A stretch of DNA of 64,000 nucleotides from Dastarcus helophoroides. Taxonomy: Eukaryota > Arthropoda > Insecta > Coleoptera > Bothrideridae. The translations under genes were made by a program, and so were the position numbers. Below, in pieces: positions 1-11,802 of the stretch. Where the stretch lies: the NCBI GenBank assembly GCA_028583605.1, contig CM053326.1:33636931-33700930 (forward strand), read 5' to 3'. The notes beneath the pieces are model-generated. The model ran no database searches, had not been told where the DNA came from, and worked only from the letters and a program-made list of their open reading frames with translations. Numbering within the stretch: the first letter of the stretch is position 1; each line of letters begins with the position of its first letter.

Positions 1-660
1 TTTCAACTTTTACTTAGAAATTTAAAGCTTCTAAAAAAGTGGAAATTGCACTATAAATTTTGAGGAACACTTTTTAAATAAATTTATATTTTTTTTGTAC
101 AGTTTTTACTGTTAATCAAAATTTGGCTTTTTTTCTTAATATTTAGATTTTTTCTCCTAAAGGAGAAAAATTTCAAATTTGAACTTGGGATTTTAAGAAT
201 GTAATAAAATTTAGAAAATAGGCTCGAAATTTATTGAACATTTCAGAATTTTAAAAAAGTTGGAAATTTTGATACAGGTTTGTTAATAGATTTGACTTTA
301 AACAGTTGAAGTAACTTAAAAAGCTTGAAGATTTCTAGTTCAAACTCGACATTTCTGGTCATAGATCTCGTGTGAAAAAAAAAGGTTTATTTTTCAATAT
401 TAATATGTTTAACTCCGAAGCTGTGATCCCTTAAATTCTAGGAAAAATACATCACTGGTTTTATATTAAAAGATGTTCAAGCAGGTTTACCCCTTCAACC
501 TTGATAGAAATTTGAAGAAATCAAAATGTCACAATATTCAGATTGGAGTAAGTATTTTAAGAAAAACCATCGAAATCCCTAGAAAAAGAATCTTTAGTGA
601 AAGGTTCAGGTTTTGGGAAAAAAAGAACTTTTTTCCACAAAACCTCAAGTTTTCACTAAA

Positions 661-750
661 GGTTCTTTTTTAATTCAAATTCAAGCTGGAAAGTTTGAGT
701 AAGAAGAAAGGTTCTTTTTCAATTCAAATTCAAGCTGGAAAGTTTGAGAA
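661..750. repeat. Tandem duplication, about 49-bp unit
   Basis: Two adjacent near-identical copies (about 661-709 and 710-750), each carrying GTTCTTTTT, AATTCAAATTCAAGCTGG and AAAGTTTGAG. A local slippage-type duplication inside AT-rich DNA. Confidence 0.75.
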
Positions 751-1289
751 AGAAATTTTGAGAAAAAAGTTGATATTAGATTTTTGTTCTTTTGAGAAGA
801 ATGCGAAATTTAAAAAAAATAGTTTTAATGCGAAAAATATTGAAAATTTATAATGTAAGTTCGAAATGTGATTCTGAAATTATTTTTTATTTCTTTATTT
901 AGATTTATTGTTGTTGAAAATGTCCACTTATTTTATATTCCTAGTTGACATTTTAGCAAAAATTTCATTTTTCTTCTGTTTTTGAATATTCTGACTTTTT
1001 TGCTTTAATTTATGATTGCAAATCTCAAACTTTTTCAAAATCGAATAACTTTTTTTGAAAATTCTGACCGACTGAAAACCTCAACCTTTTCAAAAATTTT
1101 GACTATACATTTTTTTTTAAAGAATTTTACTCCTTTGAAAATCTTGAATTTAAAATAAGACGATTTTTTAGAAAATTTTCCCGTGTTTGTAGTTTTTTTT
1201 TTTGTTAAAAATTTCGACTTCTTTGAAACTTCGACATTTATCCGTTTCTTTAATGTATACTTTCTTTCAAAATTTCTATTTCTTTTTAA

Positions 1290-1378
1290 TTTTTTTTTAT
1301 GCTCAATCCACTTGAAAAGGATAACCCTATTACGTTTTCAAAGCACCGCGAGTAGGATGCGGAAACAAGGATAGATGG
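1290..1378 (-). mobile_element. 3' tail of a jockey-like LINE, severely 5'-truncated
   Basis: About 85 bases match the 3' end of the LINE at 30688-31960: AATCCACT, AAAGGATAAC, CTATTACG, TTTCAAAGCACCGC, GTAGGATGCGGAAACAAGG, ATAGATGGC. A T-run lies immediately on the left, so on the minus strand the element ends in poly(A). Only the last 80 or so bases of the LINE were copied, which is typical of abortive target-primed reverse transcription. A more diverged copy is at 61268-61336. Confidence 0.65.
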
Positions 1379-2344
1379 CTTATTTTGTGAATTTTTGTAC
1401 TTATTTCAAAGTTTTCACGCTTTTGCAATTTTTTACTTATTTTGAAAATTTTATATTTTTCAATATTTCATATATTTTTTAAAAAATTATACTATACTTA
1501 CTTTGAAAACTTTGACTCAAAATTTTAAATTTTTCTAGAAGTGTTATTTTTAAAAAATTATAGCTATTTTCTAAATTTCATGCTTTGATTTGAAATTTAG
1601 ACTTCTTTCGTAGCTTTTGAAAACATTTTGAAATTTTTTGTAATGAAAATTTCGACTTTTTTCAAAAGATCACTTTTTTTGTAAATAATTCTGCTTTTTC
1701 TCGTAATGATGACTTTCTGACATTATTTCTATTCTTTTTTGAAGAATTCGATTTTTATGAAAATTACGATTTATTTTTAAAAATTTCGACTTCATAAAAT
1801 ATTTTATTTTTTGAAATTTCGACATTCGAAAATTTCCTTTATTTCTATTTTTTATACAAAATTTTTATTTCAAATTTTCATCTTTTTTTGAAATTTAAAC
1901 ATTTTTATAAATATCGATTTATTACAAAAATCGACTTTTCAAAAATCAATTCAAAGTTCCCATTTTTATCAACATTTCAATTTTTTCTCAAAATTTTGAC
2001 TTCAAATTTTCTATTGTTTCTCGAAATTTTGACTTCAAGGTAAGTTTTAAAAAACTGACATTCATGTTTCGAAGGTTTCATTTTTTTTCCAAATTTTTAG
2101 TTTTTTGAAAAGTTAGCCAGAGGATTTTGATTTATTTTACATTTTGGCTTTCTGGAGATTTACTTTTTGCAATTATTGACTTAAACGAATTATATTTTTT
2201 TCTTCATTTCGACTTTTTTGTATATTAATTTTTTTTTTGGAAATATAGCTTTTTTTTTAAAAAACGTTTAACTTTTTCAGAATTTCAATATTTCCAAATT
2301 TCAACTTTTTCTGAAAATTTTCTGCACTTCAAAATATCTACTTT

Positions 2345-2558
2345 AAAAATTGAAATACAGAACTTGTCCCCTAAAACCAAGAAAGATTAAAAAACACCAT
2401 AAAGGTTGCTCTAACGCATTTCGACAGCCAAGCTGTCATTTTCAGAGAGAAACTGTTACCTTTGTTGTGTTTTTTAATCTTTCTTGGTTTCAGAGGACAA
2501 GTTCTGTATTTCAATTTTTAAAGATAACCAAGGACCAGTCCGTTCCATCAAAAATATA
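2345..2558. mobile_element. PLE1 3'-end element, head-to-head (palindromic) copy
   Basis: The left arm is the reverse complement of the PLE1 3' tail, from AAAATTGAAATACAG to the ribozyme-like segment. The right arm is the same tail in plus orientation and ends GTTCCATCAAAA. The left-arm hammerhead is damaged: on the minus strand the core reads CTGAAAA instead of CTGAAGA and ATGCG instead of ACGCG. The right arm has no ribozyme segment. Parent element: 46740-48598. Confidence 0.8.
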
Positions 2559-3336
2559 CTTTAATTTTCCAAATTTTCCCCGTTTTTCTACTCTTTCTGA
2601 AAATTTTGACTAATTTTAAAAATCTCGATTTTTTCATCAAAATTCTAGCTTTTTTAAAAGTATGATTTAATTGAGGACTTCCGCTTTTTGCGAAATTTTG
2701 ACTTCCTTTAAATAGCATTAATGTTTTTGAAAATTCAAATTTTGAAATTTGTCTTAGAATTTCTCGCTTAAACTCACAGAAATTAAAAATTAAACATAAA
2801 GTATTAATATGAATTGAAATATTGGACTCAAAATGAAAATGTTATAATTCCATGTTTTAAGCTCCTATTTTGCAATTTCCATTTTTTATGGAAATTATGA
2901 GAGAAATGAAGAAATGGTCTAGAAAAAAACCCAACTACAAGTTCTAGTTTCTAAATTTCAAAAAAAAAAATCCCAATTTCTATTAGGTTTAAAAATTTTT
3001 CAACAGTTCCCTAATAGTTTGTAGAAAACCAATGTCAATCAAATTTGATATTGAGAAAAATTCTATCTGAAATTGGTTTTAGGCATAAGACTAGTTTGAC
3101 GAGTTGAGTTGAGTAGAGCAGAAGTTCCAAAAAAAAATTAAACGTTTGTGTTGGAAAACATAAAAAGAAACTGTCATTTTAACTTTAATTAACAAAAAAT
3201 CTGGAAAATAACCTTACGATTTTTAAAGTTAAGATCTTTAGAGAAAAAACGTCGAACTAAAAAAAAATCAAAATTATAGGTTAAGCATTAAAAATTGAAA
3301 TGGGGAATTTTTTGAAAAGCTTTACCATTTCATAAA
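2559..3336. other. AT-rich DNA, nothing recognised
   Basis: Homopolymer-rich sequence with the AAATTTCGAC texture. No coding or RNA feature could be supported. Confidence 0.5.
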
Positions 3337-3402
3337 TTGATATACAAATCTTGTCCCCTGAAATCAAGAAAGGTTAAAAAACACAACAGCTGCTCTTTCA
3401 CG
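3337..3402 (-). mobile_element. PLE1 3'-tail fragment
   Basis: Minus-oriented match to the PLE1 tail (ACAAATCTTGTCCCCTGAAA, then AAGAAAGGTTAAAAAACACA). It breaks off just where the ribozyme segment should begin. Confidence 0.7.
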
Positions 3403-3895
3403 TTTTTAAGCTATAATATTAGAACATTCTGTATTTTTTATTGAAATTTTGACTTTGAAATTTAAAATAGCAAGATTTTAACTGAAATTTGGAGCAAAAG
3501 TCTTTATTTTAACATCGCCATGTAATCGAAAAAGTTTCAGAAAGTACAGAAATTTTAAGAGACACTCAGCATGGAGAAAAAATTCAGTTTTAGGATTGAT
3601 CAAACACGGGATTTCAAGGCAAAGTTTTGAGATTAAATTCGAAATTTTGAGAAAAGAAAATTAAAAAATCCTAGAAAAAAAAGACGAAATTTTGTTTTCT
3701 AACCTCAAAATCTGGTCGACATTTTCAACGGAAAAACGAAGTATTAAAATAGGTAAAAAATCTTTTAGTGTGTTACTAAGGAGAAGTATAAAAAAAATCT
3801 GACCTTGACAAAAAAGTTTGGGAAAGCGCTTAATTTTGTTTATTTGTCCTAATTTCTAAGTAAAACCAAAGGTTCGGGTAAAGTGATAAAATTAC

Positions 3896-3965
3896 CTGAA
3901 GGATATTCCTTTTCTAATTGATCTTTGAATTGTTTTGCGTAAATGTACTTGTAGGTGAAAAATGC
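3896..3965 (-). CDS. Predicted 70-nt internal exon of the lysine-rich gene
   Basis: On the minus strand a pyrimidine-rich acceptor (CTTTTTCTTTCTGAAG) is followed by 70 open bases encoding AFFTYKYIYAKQFKDQLEK plus a few residues. They end at CAG before a GTAATT donor (3895-3894). The upstream exon ends at 4142 in phase 0, and this segment continues in phase 0 across a 176-base intron. Only composition, splice sites and frame support it; no homolog was recognised. Further exons must lie below 3894 but could not be picked out. A spliced RNA read would settle it. Confidence 0.5.
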
Positions 3966-4141
3966 CTTCAGAAAGAAAAAGTGCTCTAATCAAACACCTG
4001 GTTTAGAAAAATCTTGTAATAATAGACTTTTTGTAAAAATTTAAATTATATCAGATAATTTATTGCTCGCCCCGTATTATTAATACACTGTCTCAACGCT
4101 GAATGCGACAATTCAAGTAAAATCAATATTGAAACCCTCAC

Positions 4142-6650
4142 CTCTTTCATGATTTTGTATCCATCGTCACCAGATACGTCAGCGTCTTTGGACTTGTTCT
4201 TCTGCAGTGTCATTTTTAACGAATTTCGCCCTTTTTTCTTCTCACGATTCAACTTGATAACAGTTTTTAAAGTACCAGTATAATCAGACCTAGGAAACGG
4301 TTTCGTTTTTTCCTTCTTCGCTTCTTCCGCAGCTTCCAAACTTTGCAAACCCAGCGCTTTCAGAATACTCTCTTTTCTAGCCTTCTCTTCGGCAGATTCA
4401 GGCGTTTCTATCGTATACGTGTGGGAGTTCAACTCTTCCAGTTCAGTCGCTAACTCGACAATCGATTTAGAATTGTCCGAGGGAATGTTCCCAATAGAAA
4501 CTAAATCTTCCGAATCACATTTGTTTTCAATATTATTGGATAGAGACTTCTCAGGTTCGATGTCCATTTCAAGGTCCCCATTCATTTCGGCACTTAGGTC
4601 CTTGTCCATAGTTTCGACGATTTTCGAAATGATCTCGCTCATTTTTTCTTCTTCGGTGGTTTTACTTTCCTGTTCTTTAGTATCCAGCTCAGTCCACAAT
4701 TTTATCAGTTTCTAGTTCTCGGTTAATATCGTTTTTAGACGCTAAATCAGTCTTATAGGTGGAATTATCTACAATTTCTTTCCGTTCTGCGTTTTCGCAC
4801 GTTTCTTTTTTCTCTTCCTTCTTTTCATTAAATGCTTGCTTCATTATGTCTAATATTAATGATTTCTCTGGTACTTTAGTACTAGGATTCACAGCGATTG
4901 CGTCGGAATTGTCGGGGTCCGATTTAACCGTGTCGGTTACGATCTCGTATAAGTTTGAATTCGTATCGGTGATCGAGGGTTTGGAGGTTGCGCTTTCCGA
5001 AGAAATACTTCTTTTGATTTTGGCGGGACTCATGCTAACCTTCGCGGAATTTATAATCTCTGCGGGACTTGCATCAACCTTCGTGGGTTTCACGTCAATC
5101 TTCGTGGGGTTCACGTCAATCTTCGTGGGGTTCACGTCAATCTTCGTGGGGTTCACGTCAATCTTCGTGGGGTTCACGTCAATCTTCGTGGGGTTCACGT
5201 CAATCTTCGTGGGGTTCACGTCAATCTTCGTAGGGTTCACGTCCATCTTCGTGGGGTTCACGTCAATCTTCGTGGGGTTCACGTCAATCTTCGTGGTACT
5301 TACATCGAAGTCGGAAGGATCATCTTTGGGCTCGACTTTGATGTCTAACTCTTTGGAATCGGAAAAATCAGTGCCGTGAAGAGAGGAAAAATCGGAAAAG
5401 CTACTATCTGACTCGTAACCCGACATTTTCGAAAAGGAGAGCTCGCTCCCGCTCAAGTCTGAACACAGCCTTCTTTGCCTTTTGTAACCTTCTACGCCTG
5501 TTAGTAGATTTAAGTCTTTCAATTTTCGGTGTTTGCCGTTTCTTAGAATTCTAGTAAGCGAATCAGATCTCGTAGTGTAGGGACTACTACGTTTAACTCC
5601 ATCAACGCTTTGCCTGGTTTTTGCACGTTTGGATCGAGGACTAATACTGCGCGGTAGGTTCCTAAACAGTCGAAATTGAGCGATAACATTATCGGCGTTT
5701 TCAAAATGTTCTATCGGAAATTTTTCAATGCTGTGCCTCCTCCGTTGCAAGGGAAAAGCCTTCTTCAATTTACGAACATTCAAATCCAACATATCTATAA
5801 CTTTACGTTCTGAAGGCCCCAATTTATTCAACGTATTTTCTATATCCTCTTTCTTAATTTTCTTCTTTAACATTTCTAATTTTTGCCTTTTAATCAATTT
5901 CTTCGGTTTAAAAGAGTCGCTCTTACTACTCTCTGAGATATTATCCGGTTCAGTTTTGATCTCCTCCTTTTTAATTAGAAACGACAAGTCATTCATAACT
6001 TCTTCTATTGTTTCCGCTGGGGCCGTCAAGGCGTCTGCTCCATCTTCCAATTTAATTTTTTTCACCTGAGGTTTTGGCCTTCTTCTCTGTTTTGTAACAC
6101 TATCAGGCCCACTTACAACTTTGTCAGCGTCTATCTTTGGTTCGCCCTCTGTGATATTGGGGGCTTTTTTAGAAATCCGCTTCCTCCTTTTTTTAGCGGT
6201 TACCTCCAATGGCAGAATGGGTTCCAAAACAGGAGGCCCATCATCCTCATTTTTTTCCTCTTTTGGTTTTCGTTTCCTGGCTCGAACCTGTTTGGTACCG
6301 TTGTTTAGCAGTTTCTTTTTCGCTTCTAAGTTTTTCGCACTGTTTAATAGCGATTTGGCGAGGTTTTGACTTACTTTGATGGGTTTGCTCTTTTTTGGTT
6401 TTAGCTGGATAGCGAGGGATGGCTTTTTCCCGACTTTTTTGTTGGTTTTTGTTTTTTCCAATTTTTTGACTAAAGGGGTTTTGGTGGTTGCTTTCGATTG
6501 GGGGGTCTTGGGGGTCGGTTTGTTTTCTTCAGTCGTCTCTGATTTCATTTTGACGTCGGTCTGGGTGGGCGGAGTTGATTCTTTTGGTGGTATGGGGGAT
6601 GCTGTTTGCTGCTTTCTACCAATAGAGAGCTTCTTTTCTTTAGTTGCCAT
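4142..6650 (-). CDS. Lysine-rich nuclear-type protein, partial, with one apparent frameshift
   Basis: This is the only convincing host protein gene in the window. The start ATG is at 6650 (MATKEKKLSIGRKQQ...), shortly after a good splice acceptor at 6677, so it lies in a downstream exon. The first 653 codons are rich in K, R, S, E and P, with several basic nuclear-localisation-like clusters (for example KKRRKRISKK and KQRRRPKPQVKKIK), a serine-rich stretch near residues 415-435 and a 7-residue tandem repeat near 449-526. The frame then stops (TGA just below 4700), while the overlapping minus frame continues for about 185 codons, acidic then basic, with TLKTVIKLNREKKKGR. It ends at AAAGAG before a GTGAGG donor at 4141. 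A one-base change near the AAAA run at about 4705 would join the two frames. I do not recognise the family; a chromatin or transcription role is inferred from composition alone. Confidence 0.75.
5073..5304 (-). repeat. In-frame 21-bp coding minisatellite (7-aa repeat)
   Basis: About eleven 21-bp units sit in the lysine-rich gene and encode (V/D)NPTKID. Nine units are NPTKI or NPTKM, with degenerate edge units STTKI and KPTKV. The plus-strand unit is TTCGTGGGGTTCACGTCAATC less one base. Most units are nearly identical at DNA level, so the expansion is recent, and each step keeps the reading frame. The repeat carries a lysine and an acidic residue per unit, so it is charge-neutral and likely disordered. 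Confidence 0.92.
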
Positions 6651-6676
6651 ATCATTTGCAAGGAAGATTCAGACCC
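6651..6676 (-). other. 5'-UTR end of the coding exon with splice acceptor
   Basis: On the minus strand CTTCTTTTTCAG ends at 6677 and is followed by 26 bases and the ATG at 6650. An out-of-frame ATG (ATGATATGG) lies five bases upstream of the chosen start and overlaps it. The chosen ATG opens the long frame. The upstream non-coding exon was not found. Confidence 0.5.
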
Positions 6677-6679
6677 CTG

Positions 6680-8289
6680 AAAAAGAAGAAAGGATATTAA
6701 ATATGAGGAATCATTATTAACTGCTAGATACATCAACTGAAAACAGTTCAAAAAAAGCACTACTTTAAGAGGCTACGAGATCTTATCTCTTACAAGACTC
6801 AACTCAATATATATAAAAATAGGTGCAACTCTCCAAAACTCTTTTCATATGTCAAAATCTCTATAAAGCTTTGGGGCATTTCACAATAGTTTACAATTAA
6901 TTTAGTTTACATTAGTTTGTTATTTTAACCACTTCGTCTTTTTCTAAGCTTTTCGATAAACCGAAAGTACGTAAATTTTTTTTTTGAAAATATTCTATAA
7001 GAACATTGAGAACAAATTAAAACTTCGATTTAAAAGTGAAAACGTGGAGAAAATTACGTGGAAATTATTTAAGAAAAGATGTTGAGTTTAAAAATGACAC
7101 GAAACAGTTATCGAAAATAAAATTCGAAAATAAAAAAGTTGCGATTGCAAATTGGGTCAAATTGTAAAAATTTTGTTTTGAATTTGAAGAAATTTCTGAC
7201 TTTTAAATTAGAATTTTCGATTTTTTCTCGACTTCTTATCGAATTTTGCTCATTAAAAAGTCAAAATGTTAGACTGAAACAACATTTTGCTTTGAATTTG
7301 AAGAAATTTTAACTTTCAAATTGATTGTTGATCTTTGATTCGATTTCTTATCGAATTTTGTTAATTAAAAAGTCAAAATGTTAAATTGAAAGAAAATTTT
7401 ACTTTAAATTTGAAAATATTTTAACTTTCACATTGATTCCTTCCTTATACATTTTTTTTTTCATATTTAACTGAAACAAAAGTCTGGCCCTAATCTAGAA
7501 ATTTTGACTTTGTTCTCAAAATTGGAATTTTAAACCGAAAAATTCTAATTTTGTTATCGACTTGTTTTTAGAAATTTCGCTTTTGAACGAAAATTTTGAC
7601 CTCTTTCTTAGAATTCTGAGCTTAAAATTTAAGTTTCAAAATTTTTTTTGGGCTATTATTCGCAGTCGGAATTTTATTCCTAAACTGGAAATTTCATTTT
7701 TTTTCAAATTATGACTTTACTCTTGTAATTCCAACTTGAAATTTTTACTTTTTCTTTAGGCTTGTTCTTAAAATCTTGACTTCAGAAGTCTCGCCACTTT
7801 CACCTCAATTTGGTAAAAAATGTCGAAATTTCGATCTTAAAACACAAAATTTTGGGTAGTTCTATTTTAACCCATCAAATTTTTGCTCCAGGGTAGAATT
7901 GTTCTTTTTTTTAAAGTCTGTTTTAATTTCGATCGTTTTCTTCGTTTTTTCCTAAAGTGTTATTTTGAAAATTAAAACCTTGTCTTTTCTCAGCTGTTCT
8001 CGAAAAAAAGGTCGAAATTTAGAATGTAAATTCGAAATTTGGGTTTGTAAAAATGTTGGATGTAATATGATATTTCTTTCCACCTTAAATAGTCACTTTT
8101 TCGTGATATTTTTATTTTAAATATTGAAGATTAAAGGTTACTAAATTTTTTTCGAGATTTTTCAGCTTTAAATTCGAAATTTTGGTTTTAAAACCAAACT
8201 ATTCACTTTTTTCAAATTATTTTTTGAGGTAAAAGTCAAGATTTCAAATTTAAACTTGGAATTTTCATTTTTATTTCATAAACTTTTTT
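6680..8289. other. AT-rich DNA upstream of the gene
   Basis: No gene found. On the minus strand a TATATATA-like stretch lies near 6808-6818, but there is no way to tell a promoter from background AT-richness. The stretch contains the three-copy tandem repeat at about 7163-7440. Confidence 0.45.
7163..7440. repeat. Tandem repeat, about 115-bp unit, 2.4 copies
   Basis: Each copy contains AATTTGAAGAAATTT, CTTATCGAATTTTG and AAAAAGTCAAAATGTTA in the same order. The third copy is partial. Confidence 0.75.
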
Positions 8290-8557
8290 TTGGTGGAACG
8301 GACTTGGCCTTGGGTATCTTCAAAAATTGAAATACAAAATCTTGTCTCCTGAAACCAAGAAAGATTAAAAACACAACAAAAGTTGCTCTAACGCGTTTCG
8401 ATAGCCAAGCTATCATCTTCAGAGAGATACTAACACCTGATCCTAAAATTAACCCTTATATACTAAGAAAATTCACTTCGGTCGATCATCACTTCGATCG
8501 ATCATGCATGAATCTTTCTTGGTTTCAGGGGACAGGATTTGTAATTCAATAAACTTT
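8290..8557 (-). mobile_element. PLE1 3' end with part of the 3' UTR
   Basis: Minus-oriented, starting at GGTGGAACGGACTTGG (the element's 3' terminus). It continues through the hammerhead into AACCCTTATATACTAAG and AAATTCACTTCG, which match the 3' UTR of the parent PLE1 at 48410-48450 and so tie the short repeats to that element. The right edge carries a partial plus-oriented arm (AATCTTTCTTGGTTTCAG). Confidence 0.85.
8382..8427 (-). ncRNA. Hammerhead ribozyme, PLE1 type
   Basis: On the minus strand: CTCT, then core CTGAAGA, one extra T, stem II GATAGC/GCTATC with TTG loop, GAAA, the palindromic ACGCGT as minimal stem III, T at the cleavage position, and AGAG closing stem I. All core nucleotides are present. 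Confidence 0.7.
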
Positions 8558-9903
8558 TTATTGCAAAATTGAAATCTCGACGTTTTTTACCTAACTGTAA
8601 CTCAAAATTTCCATTTAATTTTGAAATTATGACTTCAATTAAAAAACAGTAGAGAATTGAGTATCCGAACGTCGATTAACCAAAGCGTCTCTTAAATCGA
8701 TTTTTTTCAAATGTTCTCAAAGTTTCGATTTTTTGAAAACTTTAGCCATTTACAATTTCGTCTTTTTCTAGAATTTCGACTCCTTTAAAATTTCGGCATT
8801 TTTCCTAGCGTTTATTTTCAAAATTTCCACTTTTTTGAAAATTTCTACTTTTTGTTCTTTAAGACTTTTCAAAGATGTCGGCTTTTTTAAAATTTTAATT
8901 TTTCCAAAAATACCTGCTTTTAAAATTTGTATTTTCTTTTTGAAATTTCGATTTTTCCAAGATTAGATTTTTTCGTAAATTTAAGGTTTGGCTTTTTTAC
9001 ATTTCGTCATTTTTTTAAATTTCCACTCTCAAAATTTTTACTTTTTTGAAAATGCAGAGTTGAATACTTGAAAAATTTAACTTCAGAGTGTAACTTTTTT
9101 CTATGTTTAGGTTTTATTTAAATGTTGACATTTAATTTCTAAATTTCCGCTCCTTAAAAGTTCCTAGTTTTTTTTTGAAAATATCGAGTTTCTTGCAAGT
9201 TTCTTCTCACAATTTTACCTGTTTTTTTGAAAAAAAATTCAACTCTTAGCATTTTGGTTAGCATTTTAAAAACTTTGACTTAAAAAAAATGTTGATTTTT
9301 TTTCATATTTTAACTAGGGACCTTTTCAAAATTTGGACCCCTTTTGAAAATTTTGACTTTTCTCATTATTTTGGCTTTTCGATGTTTACACTTTTCGAAA
9401 GTATTGGTTTCTTTTGAAAATTTGGCAATATTTTTCAATTTTTGAAATCTTAAGACTATATTTAAAAATTTAAACTTTTTTAGAAATCACAAATTTTTTG
9501 AAAATTTCGTAATATTTTTAATTTTCGATTTTTTAGAAAACGTAGATTTTGGCAATTTGCAAAATTTCCACCTGCATTTTTTTTTTAATTAGTAAACTTA
9601 GTAAACCTTGTTAGAAGCAATCGTTCTCGAGAGAAAAGTATTTTTAACATGCAATGGAAGTTCATTAAAAAATTGAATAAAAATTTTCAATTAGAGGGCT
9701 TTTCCAAAAATATCTACATATTTTTTCTTCCAAATTCCTTCGTAACTTAAAATTTCGACATTTTATCGAAATATCGACTTTTTTAAAAATTTATTTTTCA
9801 CAATATTTGTCTTTTTCTTTTGAAATTGAGAATTTATTTTTAAAATTCCACTTTTTTAATTAAAATTCGACTTTCTCAAAATTTTGAACATGTATCTCAA
9901 AAT
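8558..9903. other. T-rich repeat-derived matrix
   Basis: T-rich on plus, with dense AAATTTCGACTTTT-like words. No gene or RNA found. Confidence 0.5.
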
Positions 9904-10037
9904 TTTGGTGGAACGGGCTGGTCCTTGGAGATCTTCTGAAGATGATAGCTTGGCTATTGAAACGCGTTAGAGCAACCTTTGTTGTGTTTTTTAATCTTTC
10001 TTGGTTTCAGAGGACAAGATTTGTATTTCAATTTTTT
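9904..10037 (+). mobile_element. PLE1 3'-end element
   Basis: A short inverted left end (GGTGGAACGGGCTGGTCCTT) is joined to a plus-oriented ribozyme and tail ending GATTTGTATTTCAATTTTTT. The terminal GAAGATAACCAAGG segment is missing on the right. Confidence 0.8.
9935..9986 (+). ncRNA. Hammerhead ribozyme, PLE1 type
   Basis: Core CTGAAGA, stem II GATAGC/GCTATT closed by a G-T pair, GAAA, ACGCGT and TAGAG are all present. Stem I is weaker than in the parent copy (TCTT facing AGAG). Confidence 0.6.
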
Positions 10038-11654
10038 ATTTTAAAATTAATCGTTTTTTTTTAAATTTTAACCACTTAATCAAAATTCGATTTCTTCTAA
10101 AAATTTCGACTTTTTTTAAATCCGACATTTTGCAATTTTCGATCTGTTTATCTAAATTTGCCTTTTTTTTTCAAGATTTGCTGGGTCTTTCTATATGGAA
10201 GGAAAAATTTTGAAAAATATTTTTCGGACATTTTTAACTTTTGTAAAGGGGGATTTTTTGTCATAATTTAGTTTCCTTTTTAATCAAATTTTCTGGAAAT
10301 TCCTTGCTTCTTTCTTTGGGCCTTAAACTTCTCACATTTTTTTTAAATATTGGACACGGTAAAGAGCTTTTTTTCCCCTGACTTAAGCAGTCAAAATAGT
10401 CAACATTCAGCCGTTCGTCCATTTCTTAAAATTCATCCATTTATCGAAATTTCGACTTTTCTTCGAACTTTTGGTCTTTTTTTCGTAATTTCGCTTTTTT
10501 TATAATTCGTTTCTGATTACGAAAATTTTGTTTTTTTTTCGAAATTAGACATCTTTTGGAAATTTTCTTAAAACGTGTATATTTTTGAAATTTACTCTTT
10601 TTCTCAAAATTCGATCCTTTGTTATACTGGAAAATTTAACTTTTTCACGAAATTTGTCTTTTTCTCAAAATTTATATTTTTTTTCATAATGACTTATGTT
10701 GGGAAAATTTGACTATTTTCTCAACGTTTCCGTGTGAAATTACAATTTTTTCTGGAAATTTCATTTTCTTGAAAATTCGCGTTCTTTTGGACATTTGACT
10801 ATTTTTTTTTCACAATTTGCCTTTTCAATTTTGAATTTATTCGCAAGTTTTTCTGGAAATTTCGTCTTTTTTCAGAAATTCCGTTATTTTTGTTAAAGCT
10901 GGATTTTTTTTTGAAAATTTCTACATTCTAAAATCCGAATTTTCAAAAATTTTAAATGTTTCCCTACGATTTTTTCTCCAAATTTTTATGTTCAAAATTA
11001 GATTACTTTTCTTGCAATTTCATTTCTCAAAATCCGTTTTTTTCGAAATCTCTTTCGAATTTTTCTCCGAAATTCGGCTATTTTTTTCAAAATGAAATTT
11101 TTTTCTTGCAATTTCATTTTTCGTGTGTTCTTTGAGAATTGCGACTATTTTTTTCACAATTTGCTTTTTCAATTTCGAAATTATTCGCAAAATTCGACTT
11201 TTTTCTTTAGATGTGATTTTCTTTGGAAAATATCGAATTTTTTCCTCAATGTTTGGGTTTTTCTGGAAATTCCGTCTTTTTTCAGAAATTCCGTTATTTT
11301 TGTTAAAATTGGTTTTTTTTCTGAAGATTTCTACATTCAAAAATTTAATTTTCAAAAATTCTAAATGTTTCTCTACAATTTTCATTTTTACCTCAAAATC
11401 AGATATTTACTGTAGGTTTTCTGAAAATGACGAATTTTTCTTCAAAATTCGTCCATTTTTTTGAAAATTAGATTATTTCTCTTGCAATTTCATTTCTCAA
11501 AATCCGTTTGTTCTCGAAATCTCTTTCGACTTCATCTCAAAATTCGTCTATTTTTTATTAAAATTTGACTATTTTTCTTGCAATTTCATTTCTCAAGATC
11601 CGTTTTTTGACCATTTTTTTCATATTTCATTTTCCATTTTTAATCTCACAACAT
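10038..11654. repeat. T-rich matrix with segmental tandem duplications
   Basis: The block at about 10795-11040 (TTTTTCACAATTTGCC, TCTGGAAATTTCGTC, CAGAAATTCCGTTATTTTTG, CTTGCAATTTCATTTCTC) recurs at about 11145-11510, and its last part recurs again near 11570-11600. Copies are diverged and carry indels. The F-rich ORFs here are by-products of T-richness. Confidence 0.7.
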
Positions 11655-11802
11655 CTTCAGTATTTCTCTGAAGATGATAGCTTGGCTATCGAAACGCGTT
11701 AGAGCAAGCATTGTTGTGTTTTTTCATCTTTCTTGGTTTTAGAGGACAAGATTTTTATTTCGGTTTTTGAAGATAGCCAAGGACCAATCCGTTTAACCAA
11801 AA
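11655..11802 (+). mobile_element. PLE1 3'-end element
   Basis: Ribozyme and tail in plus orientation, ending GACCAATCCGTTTAACCAAAA. The 5' edge is at TTCTCTGAAGATG, close to the ribozyme's own 5' boundary. Confidence 0.85.
11664..11708 (+). ncRNA. Hammerhead ribozyme, PLE1 type
   Basis: CTGAAGA at 11668-11674, stem II GATAGC/GCTATC, GAAA, ACGCGT, T, AGAG. Stem I is TTCT facing AGAG with one wobble. The core is intact. Confidence 0.68.

Larger units (their letters stand above)
1..2344. repeat. AT-rich repeat-derived matrix, no gene
   Basis: No credible gene. The sequence is long T-rich runs on the plus strand with recurring words such as AAATTTCGAC and TTTTGAAAATTT at irregular spacing of about 20-30 bases. 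The same texture recurs through most of the window and looks like a decayed repeat, not unique intergenic DNA. The short ORFs here have the F/K/N-rich composition expected from such sequence. Confidence 0.6.

Noticed and set aside
4759..5379. 206-codon plus-strand frame opposite the lysine-rich gene
   Set aside because: Antisense shadow of the 21-bp coding minisatellite; the minus frame is longer and has start, splice and composition support.
6545..6760. 71-codon minus frame upstream of and overlapping the gene start
   Set aside because: It crosses the splice acceptor at 6677 and uses the out-of-frame ATG; most likely intron plus shadow.
11020..11464. Overlapping F- or K-rich frames of 90-120 codons on both strands
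   Set aside because: By-products of T-rich, stop-poor repeat DNA; no domain and no codon bias.
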